DNA of 64,000 nt from Alphaproteobacteria bacterium (GTDB taxonomy: Bacteria; Pseudomonadota; Alphaproteobacteria; DSM-16000; Inquilinaceae). The translations under genes and the position numbers were made by a program. Within the stretch, counting starts at the first letter, position 1. Each line of letters starts with the position of its first letter. This document shows, piece by piece, positions 1 through 8,082 of the stretch. Location: positions 37,031 to 101,030 of the forward strand of contig JANQSN010000057.1 in NCBI GenBank assembly GCA_028284045.1, in the 5' to 3' direction. A model generated the notes under the pieces. The model did no database searches and was not told the origin of the DNA. It saw only the letters and a program-made list of their open reading frames with translations.

Positions 1-208
1 CAGCCTCCACCAGCCGGGAGATCGCCGTGCGCGACTGGCTCTCGTTGATGCCGACGACGCGGCAGGCTTCAATGACGTTGCCGATCCACACGGATCGGCC
101 GCGCGGCAGGATCACGTCGCCATAGAAGGTGACGATGAAGGATCCGGCGCGCAGCGCGCGCCGGGCGGCGAAATCCCCGATCAGCCGGGTCAGAACCGGT
201 GCGGTCAT
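1..208 (-). CDS. paaX: PaaX-family repressor, N-terminal fragment (cut by window edge)
   Basis: Only the first 69 codons are present; the gene runs off the left edge. The start is the ATG at 208. The fragment reads MTAPVLTRLI... and then has the N-terminal winged-helix pattern of PaaX proteins: a small hydrophobic strand, G-D, P-R-G-G, W-I-G and a recognition helix rich in R-T-A-I-S-R-L. PaaX is the GntR-like repressor of phenylacetate catabolism and is relieved by phenylacetyl-CoA. It is divergent from paaY, with 71 bp between the two starts, which is the classical paaX/paaY pairing and supports the call. The effector-binding C-terminus cannot be seen. Confidence 0.8.
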   Translation of the reverse strand, partial: MTAPVLTRLIGDFAARRALRAGSFIVTFYGDVILPRGRSVWIGNVIEACRVVGINESQSRTAISRLVEA

Positions 209-241
209 CCGCGCGATCCTAACCGCACCGCCCCCGCATGG

Positions 242-274
242 GGAACGGTCCGGCATGACGAAAGGAACGGTTCC
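242..274. promoter_or_regulatory. Direct repeat GGAACGGT(T)CC in the paaX-paaY intergenic region
   Basis: GGAACGGTCC at 242-251 recurs as GGAACGGTTCC at 264-274, 22 bp (about two helical turns) apart. The second copy is itself palindromic (GGAAC-G-GTTCC). Both lie between the divergent paaX and paaY starts, the second next to the paaY ribosome binding site. A PaaX or TetR operator is plausible but not shown. Confidence 0.35.
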
Positions 275-279
275 AGGCC

Positions 280-897
280 ATGGCGCAGGTCTATGCCTAT
301 GACGGCATTCGCCCGGTGATCGACCCGGCGGCGTTCGTGCACCCGGCGGCCGTGGTCGTCGGCGACGTGATCGTCGGTGCCCATTGCTATGTCGGCCCCT
401 GTGCAGTGCTGCGCGGCGATTTCGGCCGGATCGTGCTGGAGCGGGGCTCCAACCTCCAGGAGACCTGCGTGGTCCACGCCTTCCCGAACCTGGAAACGGT
501 GGTGGAAGAGGACGGCCATATCGGCCACGGCGCGGTGCTGCATGGCTGCCGGATCGGCCGCAACGCCATGGTCGGCATGAATGCGGTGGTGATGGACGGC
601 GCGGTGATCGGCGAGAACTGCATCGTCGGCGCGCTGGCCTTCGTCAAGGCGAAGGCGGCAATCCCGGCCGGCAGCCTGGTGATGGGTGTCCCGGCGACGG
701 TCGTGCGTCCGCTGCGCGCCGACGAGATCGACTGGAAGCGGCGCGGCACGGCCATTTACCAGCGCCTGGCCGTGGAGGCACGCGAAAAGCTGGTGGCGAC
801 CACGGCGCTGGAGGCGCCGGAGCCCGACCGCCGGCGGGTCGTCGCGCCGGACTATGATCCGCTGTTCGTGGAGCGGCTGAAGACGGGCGGCGACTGA
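280..897 (+). CDS. paaY: PaaY-like gamma-carbonic-anhydrase-fold protein (thioesterase)
   Basis: 205-aa left-handed beta-helix protein built of hexapeptide repeats over about residues 15-150, with conserved gamma-class metal-site elements (H at V-V-H-A, G-H-I-G-H-G). The opening MAQVYAYDG and the C-terminal helical tail match PaaY, which removes dead-end CoA adducts and reactivates the phenylacetyl-CoA pathway. Length equals the family's usual ~200 aa. It overlaps the 3' end of the convergent TetR gene by 46 nt. The neighbouring paaX fragment supports the assignment over a generic carbonic anhydrase. Confidence 0.88.
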   Translation: MAQVYAYDGIRPVIDPAAFVHPAAVVVGDVIVGAHCYVGPCAVLRGDFGRIVLERGSNLQETCVVHAFPNLETVVEEDGHIGHGAVLHGCRIGRNAMVGMNAVVMDGAVIGENCIVGALAFVKAKAAIPAGSLVMGVPATVVRPLRADEIDWKRRGTAIYQRLAVEAREKLVATTALEAPEPDRRRVVAPDYDPLFVERLKTGGD

Positions 898-1508
898 TCT
901 ACGGCCGGCAGGTCCTGAAAAGACCGGACACCGTCCAGCAGCATGCGGGTGATCAGGTCGGCGAGCGTCTCGCGCGACATCGGCCCGTCCTCGCGGAACC
1001 ACATGTAGACCCAGTTCATCATGCCGAACAGTGACATGGTCACCGGCATGAGCTGCGGCCGGTTATGGTTCAGTGCCGGGTTCACCGCCGCGATGACGCC
1101 CGAGAAGCGGCGGACGATCGACCGCTCGATCTCGCGCAGCGCTTCCACCCGGTCCGGCGGCAGAGTGCGGATGGCGTCGAGCTGCACCTGATGCTGCTCG
1201 TCGCTGTCGCGATAGTGGTGCAACGTCGTGTAGACGAGGCGATGCAACCGCTGCGTCGGCGCCAGGGTCGGATCGTCCGCGGCGGCGACCGAGGCTTCCA
1301 GGCTCTCCAAGTAACTGTACAGGATGTCGAAAACCAGCTCTTCCTTGTTCGTATAATAATGATACAGAAGCGCCTTGGAGACCCCGCATTTCAGAGCAAT
1401 CAACGACATCGACGCCCGCTCGACACCGCGGTCGGCGATCACGCCGGCGGATTGACGCAAGATCGCCAGGCGTTTGTCATCATAGTCTAGGGCGCGTGTC
1501 CGAGCCAT
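852..1508 (-). CDS. TetR/AcrR-family transcriptional regulator (PaaR-like by context)
   Basis: 218 aa. The N-terminal TetR helix-turn-helix covers about residues 12-60 (I-A-L-K-C-G-V-S-K-A-L-L-Y-H-Y-Y-T-N-K-E-E-L), followed by a ligand-binding domain of the KstR2/PaaR type with F-R-E-D-G-P-M-S near the end. TetR proteins of this kind sense aryl- or acyl-CoA thioesters and repress phenylacetate or fatty-acid genes. The gene is convergent with and overlaps paaY. Upstream lies an 8-bp inverted repeat (1530-1577) that could be its own operator. The exact effector cannot be told from sequence. Confidence 0.8.
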   Translation of the reverse strand: MARTRALDYDDKRLAILRQSAGVIADRGVERASMSLIALKCGVSKALLYHYYTNKEELVFDILYSYLESLEASVAAADDPTLAPTQRLHRLVYTTLHHYRDSDEQHQVQLDAIRTLPPDRVEALREIERSIVRRFSGVIAAVNPALNHNRPQLMPVTMSLFGMMNWVYMWFREDGPMSRETLADLITRMLLDGVRSFQDLPAVDQSPPVFSRSTNSGS

Positions 1509-1529
1509 TGTGGCGTTTTACTCGAAGTT

Positions 1530-1577
1530 CAACCGATACAAAGGATACTGATTGTCGCGGTATAGCACAATCGGTTG
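1530..1577. promoter_or_regulatory. Inverted repeat CAACCGAT/ATCGGTTG upstream of the TetR gene
   Basis: Perfect 8-bp arms at 1530-1537 and 1570-1577, spaced 32 bp, begin 22 bp upstream of the TetR start codon. The wide spacing would suit two half-sites rather than one compact operator. Autoregulation by the TetR protein is an inference. Confidence 0.35.
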
Positions 1578-1693
1578 CTCCTGCAAGGCAACATCGCGAA
1601 GACCAGCAGATCGGTGGCAGGTCGGCGGCGAGAGCCCGCGTCGCAGGGCTGGGTCGCGCAATCCGCCTGTTGCTCCGATCCCCCGATGTCGGT

Positions 1694-1712
1694 TATGCTG
1701 CACTGCAGCATA
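1694..1712. promoter_or_regulatory. 19-bp perfect palindrome upstream of the phasin gene (PhaR-like operator)
   Basis: TATGCTGCACTGCAGCATA is a perfect palindrome with 9-bp arms around one central base, 41 bp upstream of the phasin start. PhaR, the PHA-sensing repressor of phasin genes in Rhodobacter and Paracoccus, binds TGC-rich dyads of the CTGC...GCAG type, which this matches. No phaR gene is in the window. Confidence 0.55.
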
Positions 1713-1752
1713 CACTGCCATATAGATGTGTCCTACCTCTTGGGGAATCGTC

Positions 1753-2106
1753 ATGAACGACAAGATTTTCGGCGCTTTCGGGGATCAGTATTCCTCGATG
1801 CTGATGCCGTCGCAGGAACTCGGCAAGCTCGCCATCGCCAAGATGGAGCAGCTTGTGGCGCTGCAGCTCGCCAGCATGCGCGACTATGCCGACCTGAACC
1901 TCGATCAGATCAAGGCCGCCGCGGCGATAAGCGGACCCGACGATCTGAAGGACTACTTTCAAAAGCAGCAGGAATTCCTGAAGACCGTCGCCGAAAAGAT
2001 GGCCGGCGACGCCCAAGCGGTCGCCGCGCTGGGCAAGGAATTCGCCGAGGAAGCGCAGAAGATCGCGTTCAGCGGCGTGACGGCTGCCGCCAAGGGTCGC
2101 AAATAG
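1753..2106 (+). CDS. Phasin-family PHA granule-associated protein
   Basis: 117 aa from the ATG at 1753, preferred over an in-frame ATG at 1726 because MNDKIFGAFGDQ is the natural phasin-like start and GGGGA lies just upstream. The whole protein is amphipathic helix: hydrophobic heptads around residues 20-60, then acidic/lysine-rich helix (D-L-K-D-Y-F-Q-K-Q-Q-E-F-L-K-T) and an alanine/lysine tail. Phasins coat polyhydroxyalkanoate granules. The TGC-rich palindrome upstream and the phaC/phaZ pair 12 kb downstream fit this role. There are no catalytic motifs. Confidence 0.78.
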   Translation: MNDKIFGAFGDQYSSMLMPSQELGKLAIAKMEQLVALQLASMRDYADLNLDQIKAAAAISGPDDLKDYFQKQQEFLKTVAEKMAGDAQAVAALGKEFAEEAQKIAFSGVTAAAKGRK

Positions 2107-2225
2107 CGGCCGGCCTGCGCGCGGTCGACACCCGGGGCCGGCGCCACTACCCAGCCCCGGGTCCGACCTGCGCCCCGGCCTGAGCGGTTGTTGTCGCGGC
2201 GCGTCGGGGTCCCTACAGTCGCGCC

Positions 2226-2693
2226 ATGGATGATGGTCGCCACGAACCCGACACTGCCGATCAGGGTATTGCCGATCAGGACATCGCCGGGTCGAACCTG
2301 CGCCAGCTTCTGCTGAAGCGCTCGCATTGGTTCGAAGATCGGGTGGTGGACGCCGCCGACCGGTACGGCTACGGCTTCGTGACGCCGGCCATGAACCGGC
2401 TGTTCGCGCATATGCCGCGCGAGCCGATCAGCATCTCGGCGCTGGCGCGACGGCTGGCCGTCAGTCGCCAGGCGGTCCACCAGACGGTTGCGGAAGCGTG
2501 CCGGCGCGGCATTCTGGAGCTGGTGGCGCACGACAGCGACGCGCGGCTGCGCAAGGTGCGCTTCACCCGCAAGGGCCAGTCGATGAAGCGCAGCGCCGCG
2601 CTGGCGGTGCAGGAGATCGAGGCGGACCTGGAACGCCGTCTGGGCGCCGACGACTTCGCCGCCCTGCGCCGGATCCTTGAGCGGCCCTGGTAG
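2226..2693 (+). CDS. MarR-family transcriptional regulator
   Basis: 155 aa. A helical dimerisation segment is followed by a winged helix at about residues 70-125: I-S-A-L-A-R-R-L-A-V-S-R-Q-A-V-H-Q-T-V is the HTH, and the wing ends in R-L-R-K-V-R-F-T-R-K-G, as in MarR proteins. It follows the phasin gene after ~120 bp and is convergent with the fused beta-oxidation gene, with 2 bp between stops. Its target and ligand are unknown. Confidence 0.75.
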   Translation: MDDGRHEPDTADQGIADQDIAGSNLRQLLLKRSHWFEDRVVDAADRYGYGFVTPAMNRLFAHMPREPISISALARRLAVSRQAVHQTVAEACRRGILELVAHDSDARLRKVRFTRKGQSMKRSAALAVQEIEADLERRLGADDFAALRRILERPW

Positions 2694-2695
2694 GG

Positions 2696-4654
2696 CTATC
2701 GCCCCGGCCCGGCCGTCTCACCCCAGAACATCAACCCGCCGCGCCAGCGCGGAAAACCGAAGCCGTGGACCTCCACGAGGTCGATGGCGTCGGGCGTCGC
2801 GGCGATGCCCTCGGCCAGGATCTGCCGCCCCTCCTCCACCATCGGGCCGAGGACCAGCCGCTGGATCGCCGCGCGGTCGAGCGGCGTGCGCGCCGTACCG
2901 GCCTTCGCCGCCTCCTCGTCGATGATCTCGGCCACCGCATCGGACGGGCGCGGCGTGCGGTCCCCGGCCGCGTAGTCGTACCAGCCGCCCCCGGCCTTCT
3001 GGCCGAGGCGCTCAGCGGCGACCAGGCGGTCGGCGACCGGCGCGAACACCGCCTGCCCGCGCGCGCGGTTGGCCGCGCGCATCGCCGCGGCGATGTCGAG
3101 GCCCGCCAGGTCCTGCATCTCGAACGGCCCCATCGGCATGCCGAAGGCGCGCATGGCGCCGTCGACATCCGCCGGGCCGGCGCCTTGCAGCAGCAGCCGC
3201 TCCGCCGCCTGGCGGAAGACCTTCAAGATGCGGTTGCCGATGAAGCCGTCGCAGACCCCGGACAGGACGGGCGTCTTGCCCAGCCGCCGGGCCAGCGCCC
3301 AGGCGGTCGCCAGCGTGCCATCCGACGTGCCGTCGGTGCGCACCACCTCCAAGAGCTTCATCACCTGGGCCGGGCTGAAGAAATGCAGGCCCACCACGGC
3401 GTCGGGCCGCCGGGTCGCCGCGGCGATCGCGTTGGGGTCGATATAGGAGGTGTTGGTGGCCAGGACCGCGCCCGGCTTGCACGCCGCATCCAGCCGTTCG
3501 AAGACCGCGCGCTTGACCGCCAGGTCTTCGAACACCGCCTCCACCACAACATCGGCGGATCCGAGATCCGCCGCCGCCAGCGTGCCCGTCAGATTGGCCC
3601 AGCGGGCCGCACGGTCGGCCGCGGTCAGCCTACCGCGCTTGACCGAGGCGTCGAGGGTGCCGGCGACCACCGACAGTCCGCGGTCGAGGGCGGCCTGATC
3701 GCGCTCCAGCAGCGTGACCGGTATCCCGGCGTCCAGGAACGCAACCGCGATGCCGGCCCCCATGGTGCCGCCGCCGACGACGCCCGCGGCGTCCAGCGGC
3801 CCCGGCTCGGCATCGACCGGCGCCTTCAAGGCAGCCCGCTCGGCGAAGAAGACGTGGCGCAGCGCCCGCGACTCGACCGTGCCGCGGAGGCGCAGATGGG
3901 TCTGGCGTTCCGCGGCAAGCGCGGCGTCGGCCGGCCCGTTGACGGCCGCGTGCATCGATTCCAGCGCCAGAGCCGGGGCTGCCTGCCCGCGGTGCTTCTT
4001 CTCCGAGGCCACGCGATGACCCTGCCAAGCCGCCGTGCCGGGATCCGCCGGCGCCGGACGGTCAAGCGTTCGTAGCGGCAGCGGGCCCGCCAGCGCCGCG
4101 TCCAGAAAAGCGATCGCGCCCGCCTCCAGGTCGCCGTCCAGCACGGCGTCGAGCAGGCCGGCGTCGCGTGCCGCGTCGGCCGATACCGGCGCGCCCAGGC
4201 TGGCCATCCGCGCGGCCATGTCCAGCGCCACCAGCCGGGGCAGCCGCACCGTGCCGCCCGCGCCCGGGATCAGGCCGAGCGTCACCTCCGGCAGGCCGAG
4301 CCGCGTGCCCCGTGCGGCGACCCGCCAGCGGCAGCCCAGCGCCAGTTCCAGCCCGCCGCCCAGCGCGGCCCCATGCATCGCCGCCAGCCACGGCTTGGCG
4401 GCCGCCTCGATGCCCGCGACGACCTCCGGCAGATGCGGCGGTTCCGGCGCGCGGTCGAACTCCGTCACATCGCCGCCGGCGACGAAGGTCCGCCCCCGCC
4501 CCATCAGGATCGCGGCGCGCAAGGCGGGGTCCCCGTCGACCCGGGCCACCGCGTCCATCAGGCCGGCGCGGACGGCGCGCGAGGTCGCGTTCACCGGCGG
4601 ATTGTCGATCACCACCAGCGCGACATCGCCGCGCGGCTGGACCGTCACGGGCAT
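2696..4654 (-). CDS. Bifunctional enoyl-CoA hydratase / 3-hydroxyacyl-CoA dehydrogenase (FadJ/FadB order)
   Basis: 652 aa. Residues ~5-185 are a crotonase domain with G-G-G-L-E-L-A and L-P-E-V-T-L-G-L-I-P-G-A-G-G, carrying both catalytic glutamates. From ~280 comes the NAD-binding domain (G-G-G-T-M-G-A-G-I), then G-L-H-F-F-S-P-A with the catalytic His, then the C-terminal 3HCDH domains (G-F-I-G-N-R-I). The ATG at 4654 has GGGAGA 8 bp upstream and is preferred to the ATG at 4672. It is the last gene of the minus-strand transporter operon, 28 bp after livF, suggesting that the imported acid is degraded as a CoA thioester. A second, differently ordered fusion lies at 18331. Confidence 0.88.
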   Translation of the reverse strand: MPVTVQPRGDVALVVIDNPPVNATSRAVRAGLMDAVARVDGDPALRAAILMGRGRTFVAGGDVTEFDRAPEPPHLPEVVAGIEAAAKPWLAAMHGAALGGGLELALGCRWRVAARGTRLGLPEVTLGLIPGAGGTVRLPRLVALDMAARMASLGAPVSADAARDAGLLDAVLDGDLEAGAIAFLDAALAGPLPLRTLDRPAPADPGTAAWQGHRVASEKKHRGQAAPALALESMHAAVNGPADAALAAERQTHLRLRGTVESRALRHVFFAERAALKAPVDAEPGPLDAAGVVGGGTMGAGIAVAFLDAGIPVTLLERDQAALDRGLSVVAGTLDASVKRGRLTAADRAARWANLTGTLAAADLGSADVVVEAVFEDLAVKRAVFERLDAACKPGAVLATNTSYIDPNAIAAATRRPDAVVGLHFFSPAQVMKLLEVVRTDGTSDGTLATAWALARRLGKTPVLSGVCDGFIGNRILKVFRQAAERLLLQGAGPADVDGAMRAFGMPMGPFEMQDLAGLDIAAAMRAANRARGQAVFAPVADRLVAAERLGQKAGGGWYDYAAGDRTPRPSDAVAEIIDEEAAKAGTARTPLDRAAIQRLVLGPMVEEGRQILAEGIAATPDAIDLVEVHGFGFPRWRGGLMFWGETAGPGR

Positions 4655-4682
4655 CGTCTCGTCTCCCGGCATCGACGGCAGG

Positions 4683-5384
4683 TCACAGGCCGAGATAGGC
4701 CTTGCGGATTCGCGGATCGGAGATCAACTCGCCGGCCGGCCCCGCCATGGTGATCTGGCCGACCTCCATGACATAGCCGCGGTCGGCGATGCTCAGCGCG
4801 GCAAAGGCGTTCTGCTCCACCAACAGCAAGGTGACGCCGACCGAGCGCAGCGACTTCACCGCCTCCAGCACCTGGGTGACCAGGATCGGCGCCAGACCCA
4901 TGCTCGGCTCGTCGAGCAGCAGGCATTTCGGCCGGCTCATCAGCGCCCGGGCGATCGCCAGCATCTGTTGCTGGCCGCCGGACAGGCTGCCGGCGATTTG
5001 ATCGCGCTTTTCCTTCAGGACCGGGAACATGTCGAAGGCCGCGTCCCGATCCTTCTCGTAGCGGTCGTCGTCATGCACATACGCGCCGAGGCGGAGATTG
5101 TCCTCCACGCTCAAGGTGGTGAAGATCTGGCGGCCTTCCGGCGTCTGGGCGAGCCCGCGGGCGACCCGGCGGTGCGCCGGCATCTTGGTGATGGTCTGGC
5201 CGGCGAACTCCACCGTGCCGGCCGACGCCGGCTGCACGCCCGACAGGCAGCGCAGCAGGGTCGACTTGCCCGCACCATTGGCACCGATGACCGTGACGAT
5301 CTCGCCGTCTTCGACGTCGAGGTCGATGCCGCACAGCGCCTCGATCCGGCCGTAGCGGCTGCGCAGGTTCCTAACCGACAGCAT
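4683..5384 (-). CDS. livF: HAAT-family ABC transporter ATP-binding protein (LivF-like)
   Basis: 233-aa ATPase with Walker A G-A-N-G-A-G-K-S-T (about 36-44), signature L-S-G-G-Q-Q-Q and Walker B C-L-L-L-D-E-P-S-M-G-L-A. The short length and the R-Y-G-R-I-E-A-L start are typical of LivF. Its start overlaps the livG stop by 14 nt. It forms a complete importer with the genes at 5371-9222. The name reflects the family only; neighbours suggest an organic or aromatic acid rather than branched-chain amino acids. Confidence 0.92.
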   Translation of the reverse strand: MLSVRNLRSRYGRIEALCGIDLDVEDGEIVTVIGANGAGKSTLLRCLSGVQPASAGTVEFAGQTITKMPAHRRVARGLAQTPEGRQIFTTLSVEDNLRLGAYVHDDDRYEKDRDAAFDMFPVLKEKRDQIAGSLSGGQQQMLAIARALMSRPKCLLLDEPSMGLAPILVTQVLEAVKSLRSVGVTLLLVEQNAFAALSIADRGYVMEVGQITMAGPAGELISDPRIRKAYLGL

Positions 5385-6153
5385 GCGCTTCGTCCGCCTG
5401 GGTCCCGAGATAGGCTTCGATCACCCGCGGGTCTTGCGACACCTTGCCGGGCGGCCCCTCGGCGATCTTCACACCGTGATCCAAAACAACGACATGGCTG
5501 GAGATCTTCATCACCAGCTTCATGTCATGCTCGACCAGGAGGATGGCGACGCCCTCACCCGCGATCTCCGCGATCAGGCGGTCGATCTCCGCCGTCTCCA
5601 CCGCGTTGCAGCCGGCCGCCGGCTCGTCGAGCAGCAAGAACCGCGGGTTCGCCGCCAGGGCCCGCGCGATCTCCAGACGCTTCAATGCGCCATAGGGCAG
5701 CGCGGAGGCCTCCATCTGGGCGATCTGATCCAGCCCCACCCGCGCCAGGAGCGCATGCGCGATCTCCTGGGTCTCCGCCGTGCGGCGGCGCGAGTCCGGC
5801 AGGTTGAACAGATCGGCCAGCACCGAGCCCTTCTCCGCCAGATGGCGGCCGGCCATGACGTTCTCCAGCGCCGTCATCTGCAGATAGACCTGCAGGTTCT
5901 GGAAGGTGCGCGACAGGCCGCGGGCCGCCAGGCGATGGGGCGCCATGCCTGTGACATCCTCGCCATCGAGGGTCACCCGGCCGTCGGTCGGCTGGTAGAG
6001 GCCGGAGATCATGTTGAACAGCGTGGTCTTGCCCGCACCGTTGGGGCCGATCACGGAGACGATCTCGCCGGGCTTGGCGGCGAAGCTGACGGCATCGACC
6101 GCGCGGATGCCGCCGAAGCTGATGCCGAGGCCTTGGACGTCGAGGAGGCCCAT
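5371..6153 (-). CDS. livG: HAAT-family ABC transporter ATP-binding protein (LivG-like)
   Basis: 260 aa from MGLLDVQGLGISFGG; this ATG is one base after the livM stop, so it is preferred to an ATG 30 bp upstream inside livM. Walker A is G-P-N-G-A-G-K-T-T, followed by the LivG insert (S-R-T-F-Q-N-L-Q-V). Walker B is R-F-L-L-L-D-E-P-A-A-G-C-N. The normal LivG signature before Walker B is weak here (A-L-P-Y-G-A-L-K-R-L-E), a common variation in this subfamily. It pairs with LivF to energise the LivHM permease. Confidence 0.92.
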   Translation of the reverse strand: MGLLDVQGLGISFGGIRAVDAVSFAAKPGEIVSVIGPNGAGKTTLFNMISGLYQPTDGRVTLDGEDVTGMAPHRLAARGLSRTFQNLQVYLQMTALENVMAGRHLAEKGSVLADLFNLPDSRRRTAETQEIAHALLARVGLDQIAQMEASALPYGALKRLEIARALAANPRFLLLDEPAAGCNAVETAEIDRLIAEIAGEGVAILLVEHDMKLVMKISSHVVVLDHGVKIAEGPPGKVSQDPRVIEAYLGTQADEAHAVG

Positions 6154-6154
6154 C

Positions 6155-7108
6155 TCAGCGCACCCGCCGGAACAGCTTGGCAAGGCTGGGGAACAGCCCG
6201 GCCGGCATGAAGACCATGACGACCATCATGATCAGGCCGAGCATCATGTGCTCATACTCCTTGAAGACGGTCAGCGCCTGCGGCAGGGCGGTCAACACCG
6301 CCGCGCCGAAGATGGCGCCCAGGACCGTGCCGGCACCGCCCAGCACCGTCATCGTGACCCACTGAATGGAATGCAGGAACCCGGCGACGTCCGGCGTCAC
6401 GAACCCGTTCAAGAGGGCCTGCAGCGAGCCCGCCAGCGAGGCATAGACCGCGGAGATGACGAACGCCGTCAGCTTGTAGCGCGCCACGTCGACGCCGAGG
6501 GTGCCGGCGGCGACCTCGCTGTCGTGCAGCGAGCGCAGCGCCCGCCCGGTCGGGCTGGTGAACAGGTTCAAGGCCAGGTACGCGCCGATCAGCAGCACCA
6601 CGCCCATGAACCAATACCAGACCTGCGAGGTGTTGAGGCCGAGCCCCAGCGCGTCGGACAGGGCGCGCAAGCCCAGCCGCTCCACCGACATGCCGTCCGG
6701 CCCGCCGGTAAGCTGCGCCTCGTTGTTCAGCACCAGATAGACCAGGATGCCGAAGCCGAGCGTGGCGACGGCCAGGTAGTAGCCCTTCAGCCGCAAGACC
6801 GGCCGGCCGATCAGGAAGGCCAGCCCCGCCGACAGGATCGCCCCGGCGATCAGGCCGAAGACTGGATGCACGCCCAGATGGATCGGGATCAGGGCCGCGG
6901 CATACCCGCCGATGCCGGCGAAACCGGCATGGCCCAGGCTGATCTGGCCGGCATAGCCGAACAGGATCACCAGCCCGGTGACCGCCAGGCCGTTTATCAG
7001 GATCAGCGCGCCGACGCGGTAGTAGAAGGAGCTGGGGAACGCCAGCGGTGCCAGCGCGATGATCACCGCGAGCGCGATCAGCGCCCAAGCCTTGCCCGAC
7101 AACCGCAT
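6155..7108 (-). CDS. livM: HAAT-family ABC transporter permease (LivM-like)
   Basis: 317 aa with about nine hydrophobic segments. G-L-V-I-L-F-G-Y-A-G-Q-I-S-L-G-H-A-G-F is the LivM hallmark at residues ~45-65, and E-V-A-A-G-T-L-G-V-D-V-A-R-Y-K-L is the cytoplasmic EAA-like loop contacting the ATPases. Its start overlaps the livH stop (TGATG), indicating translational coupling. Confidence 0.92.
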   Translation of the reverse strand: MRLSGKAWALIALAVIIALAPLAFPSSFYYRVGALILINGLAVTGLVILFGYAGQISLGHAGFAGIGGYAAALIPIHLGVHPVFGLIAGAILSAGLAFLIGRPVLRLKGYYLAVATLGFGILVYLVLNNEAQLTGGPDGMSVERLGLRALSDALGLGLNTSQVWYWFMGVVLLIGAYLALNLFTSPTGRALRSLHDSEVAAGTLGVDVARYKLTAFVISAVYASLAGSLQALLNGFVTPDVAGFLHSIQWVTMTVLGGAGTVLGAIFGAAVLTALPQALTVFKEYEHMMLGLIMMVVMVFMPAGLFPSLAKLFRRVR

Positions 7109-7980
7109 CAGACCCGCTCCACCGAGCGCGGGCCGAAGAGGCCGCTGGGCATGACGAACAGAACGATGAGAATGACGATGAAGGCGACGGCGTCCTTGTA
7201 CTCAGAGGACAGGTAGCCCGCCGTCATCGCCTCGATCAGGCCGAGCAGCAGCCCGCCGACGATCGCGCCGACCGGCGACCCCATGCCGCCCAGCATCGCC
7301 GCGGCGAAGCCCTTCAGCGCCATGCCGACACCGACATCGTAGGCGACCAGCGTGATCGGCGTGGCCAGCACCCCGGCCAGCGCGCCGATCGCCGCCGACA
7401 GGCCGAAGCTCAATGTCATCATGGAGTTGGTGTTGATGCCCACCAGCTTCGCCGCCAGGCGGTTGTTGGCGGTGGCCATCACCGCCTTGCCGACGATCGA
7501 GCGGGTCAGAAAGAGATAGAGGCCGACCAGCACCGCCGCCCCGCCACCCAGCACCCACAGGCCCTGCGGCAGGATCGTCGCGCCGAACACCGCGATCGGA
7601 TCCTCGCCGGTGAAGGCGGGGAAGCGGTGGATCTGCTTGTCGAAGACGATGCCGGCCAGGCCGCGCAGGAAGATCGACGCGCCGATCGTGATGACGATCA
7701 GCGAGATCACCGATGCCCCGCGCGCCGGCTCGATCGCCAGCTTGTTAAGCAGGATCCCGACGATCGCGGCGACCACGATCGCCGTCGGCGCGGCCAGCCA
7801 GAGCGGCGTGCCGGCGGCGAACAGGAAGGCCGTGACCATGCCGCCGATCATCACGAACTCGCCCTGGGCGAAGTTCACGACGGTGGAGGCGTTGTAGATC
7901 AGCGTGAACCCCAGGGCGATCAGCGCATAGACGGCGCCGACAGTCGTCCCGGAGAGGACGTATTGCAGGAACTCGGACAT
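7108..7980 (-). CDS. livH: HAAT-family ABC transporter permease (LivH-like)
   Basis: 290 aa, about eight membrane segments, with the LivH N-terminal pattern (G-A-V-Y-A-L-I-A-L-G-F-T-L-I-Y-N, V-N-F-A-Q-G-E-F-V-M-I-G-G) and the coupling loop A-N-N-R-L-A-A-K-L-V-G-I. It follows livK after ~100 bp holding a GC hairpin (8030-8060) and is coupled to livM. Confidence 0.93.
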   Translation of the reverse strand: MSEFLQYVLSGTTVGAVYALIALGFTLIYNASTVVNFAQGEFVMIGGMVTAFLFAAGTPLWLAAPTAIVVAAIVGILLNKLAIEPARGASVISLIVITIGASIFLRGLAGIVFDKQIHRFPAFTGEDPIAVFGATILPQGLWVLGGGAAVLVGLYLFLTRSIVGKAVMATANNRLAAKLVGINTNSMMTLSFGLSAAIGALAGVLATPITLVAYDVGVGMALKGFAAAMLGGMGSPVGAIVGGLLLGLIEAMTAGYLSSEYKDAVAFIVILIVLFVMPSGLFGPRSVERV

Positions 7981-8029
7981 CGTCGGCTCCAGCGCGACCC
8001 CTGAGAGGACGGGGGCGCCAGGGGGAAAG

Positions 8030-8060
8030 CCGGGGGCCGGCGGCCAAGCGCCGACCCCGG
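8030..8060 (-). terminator. GC-rich hairpin between livK and livH (attenuator or RNA-stability element)
   Basis: CCGGGG and CGGCG pair with CGCCG and CCCCGG around a 6-nt loop, with small internal bulges. There is no U-tract, so partial termination or 3'-end protection of the livK message, which must be made in excess over the permease, is more likely than full termination. Function is inferred. Confidence 0.4.
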
Positions 8061-8082
8061 TGTTTCAACCCGTTGCTCGGGA

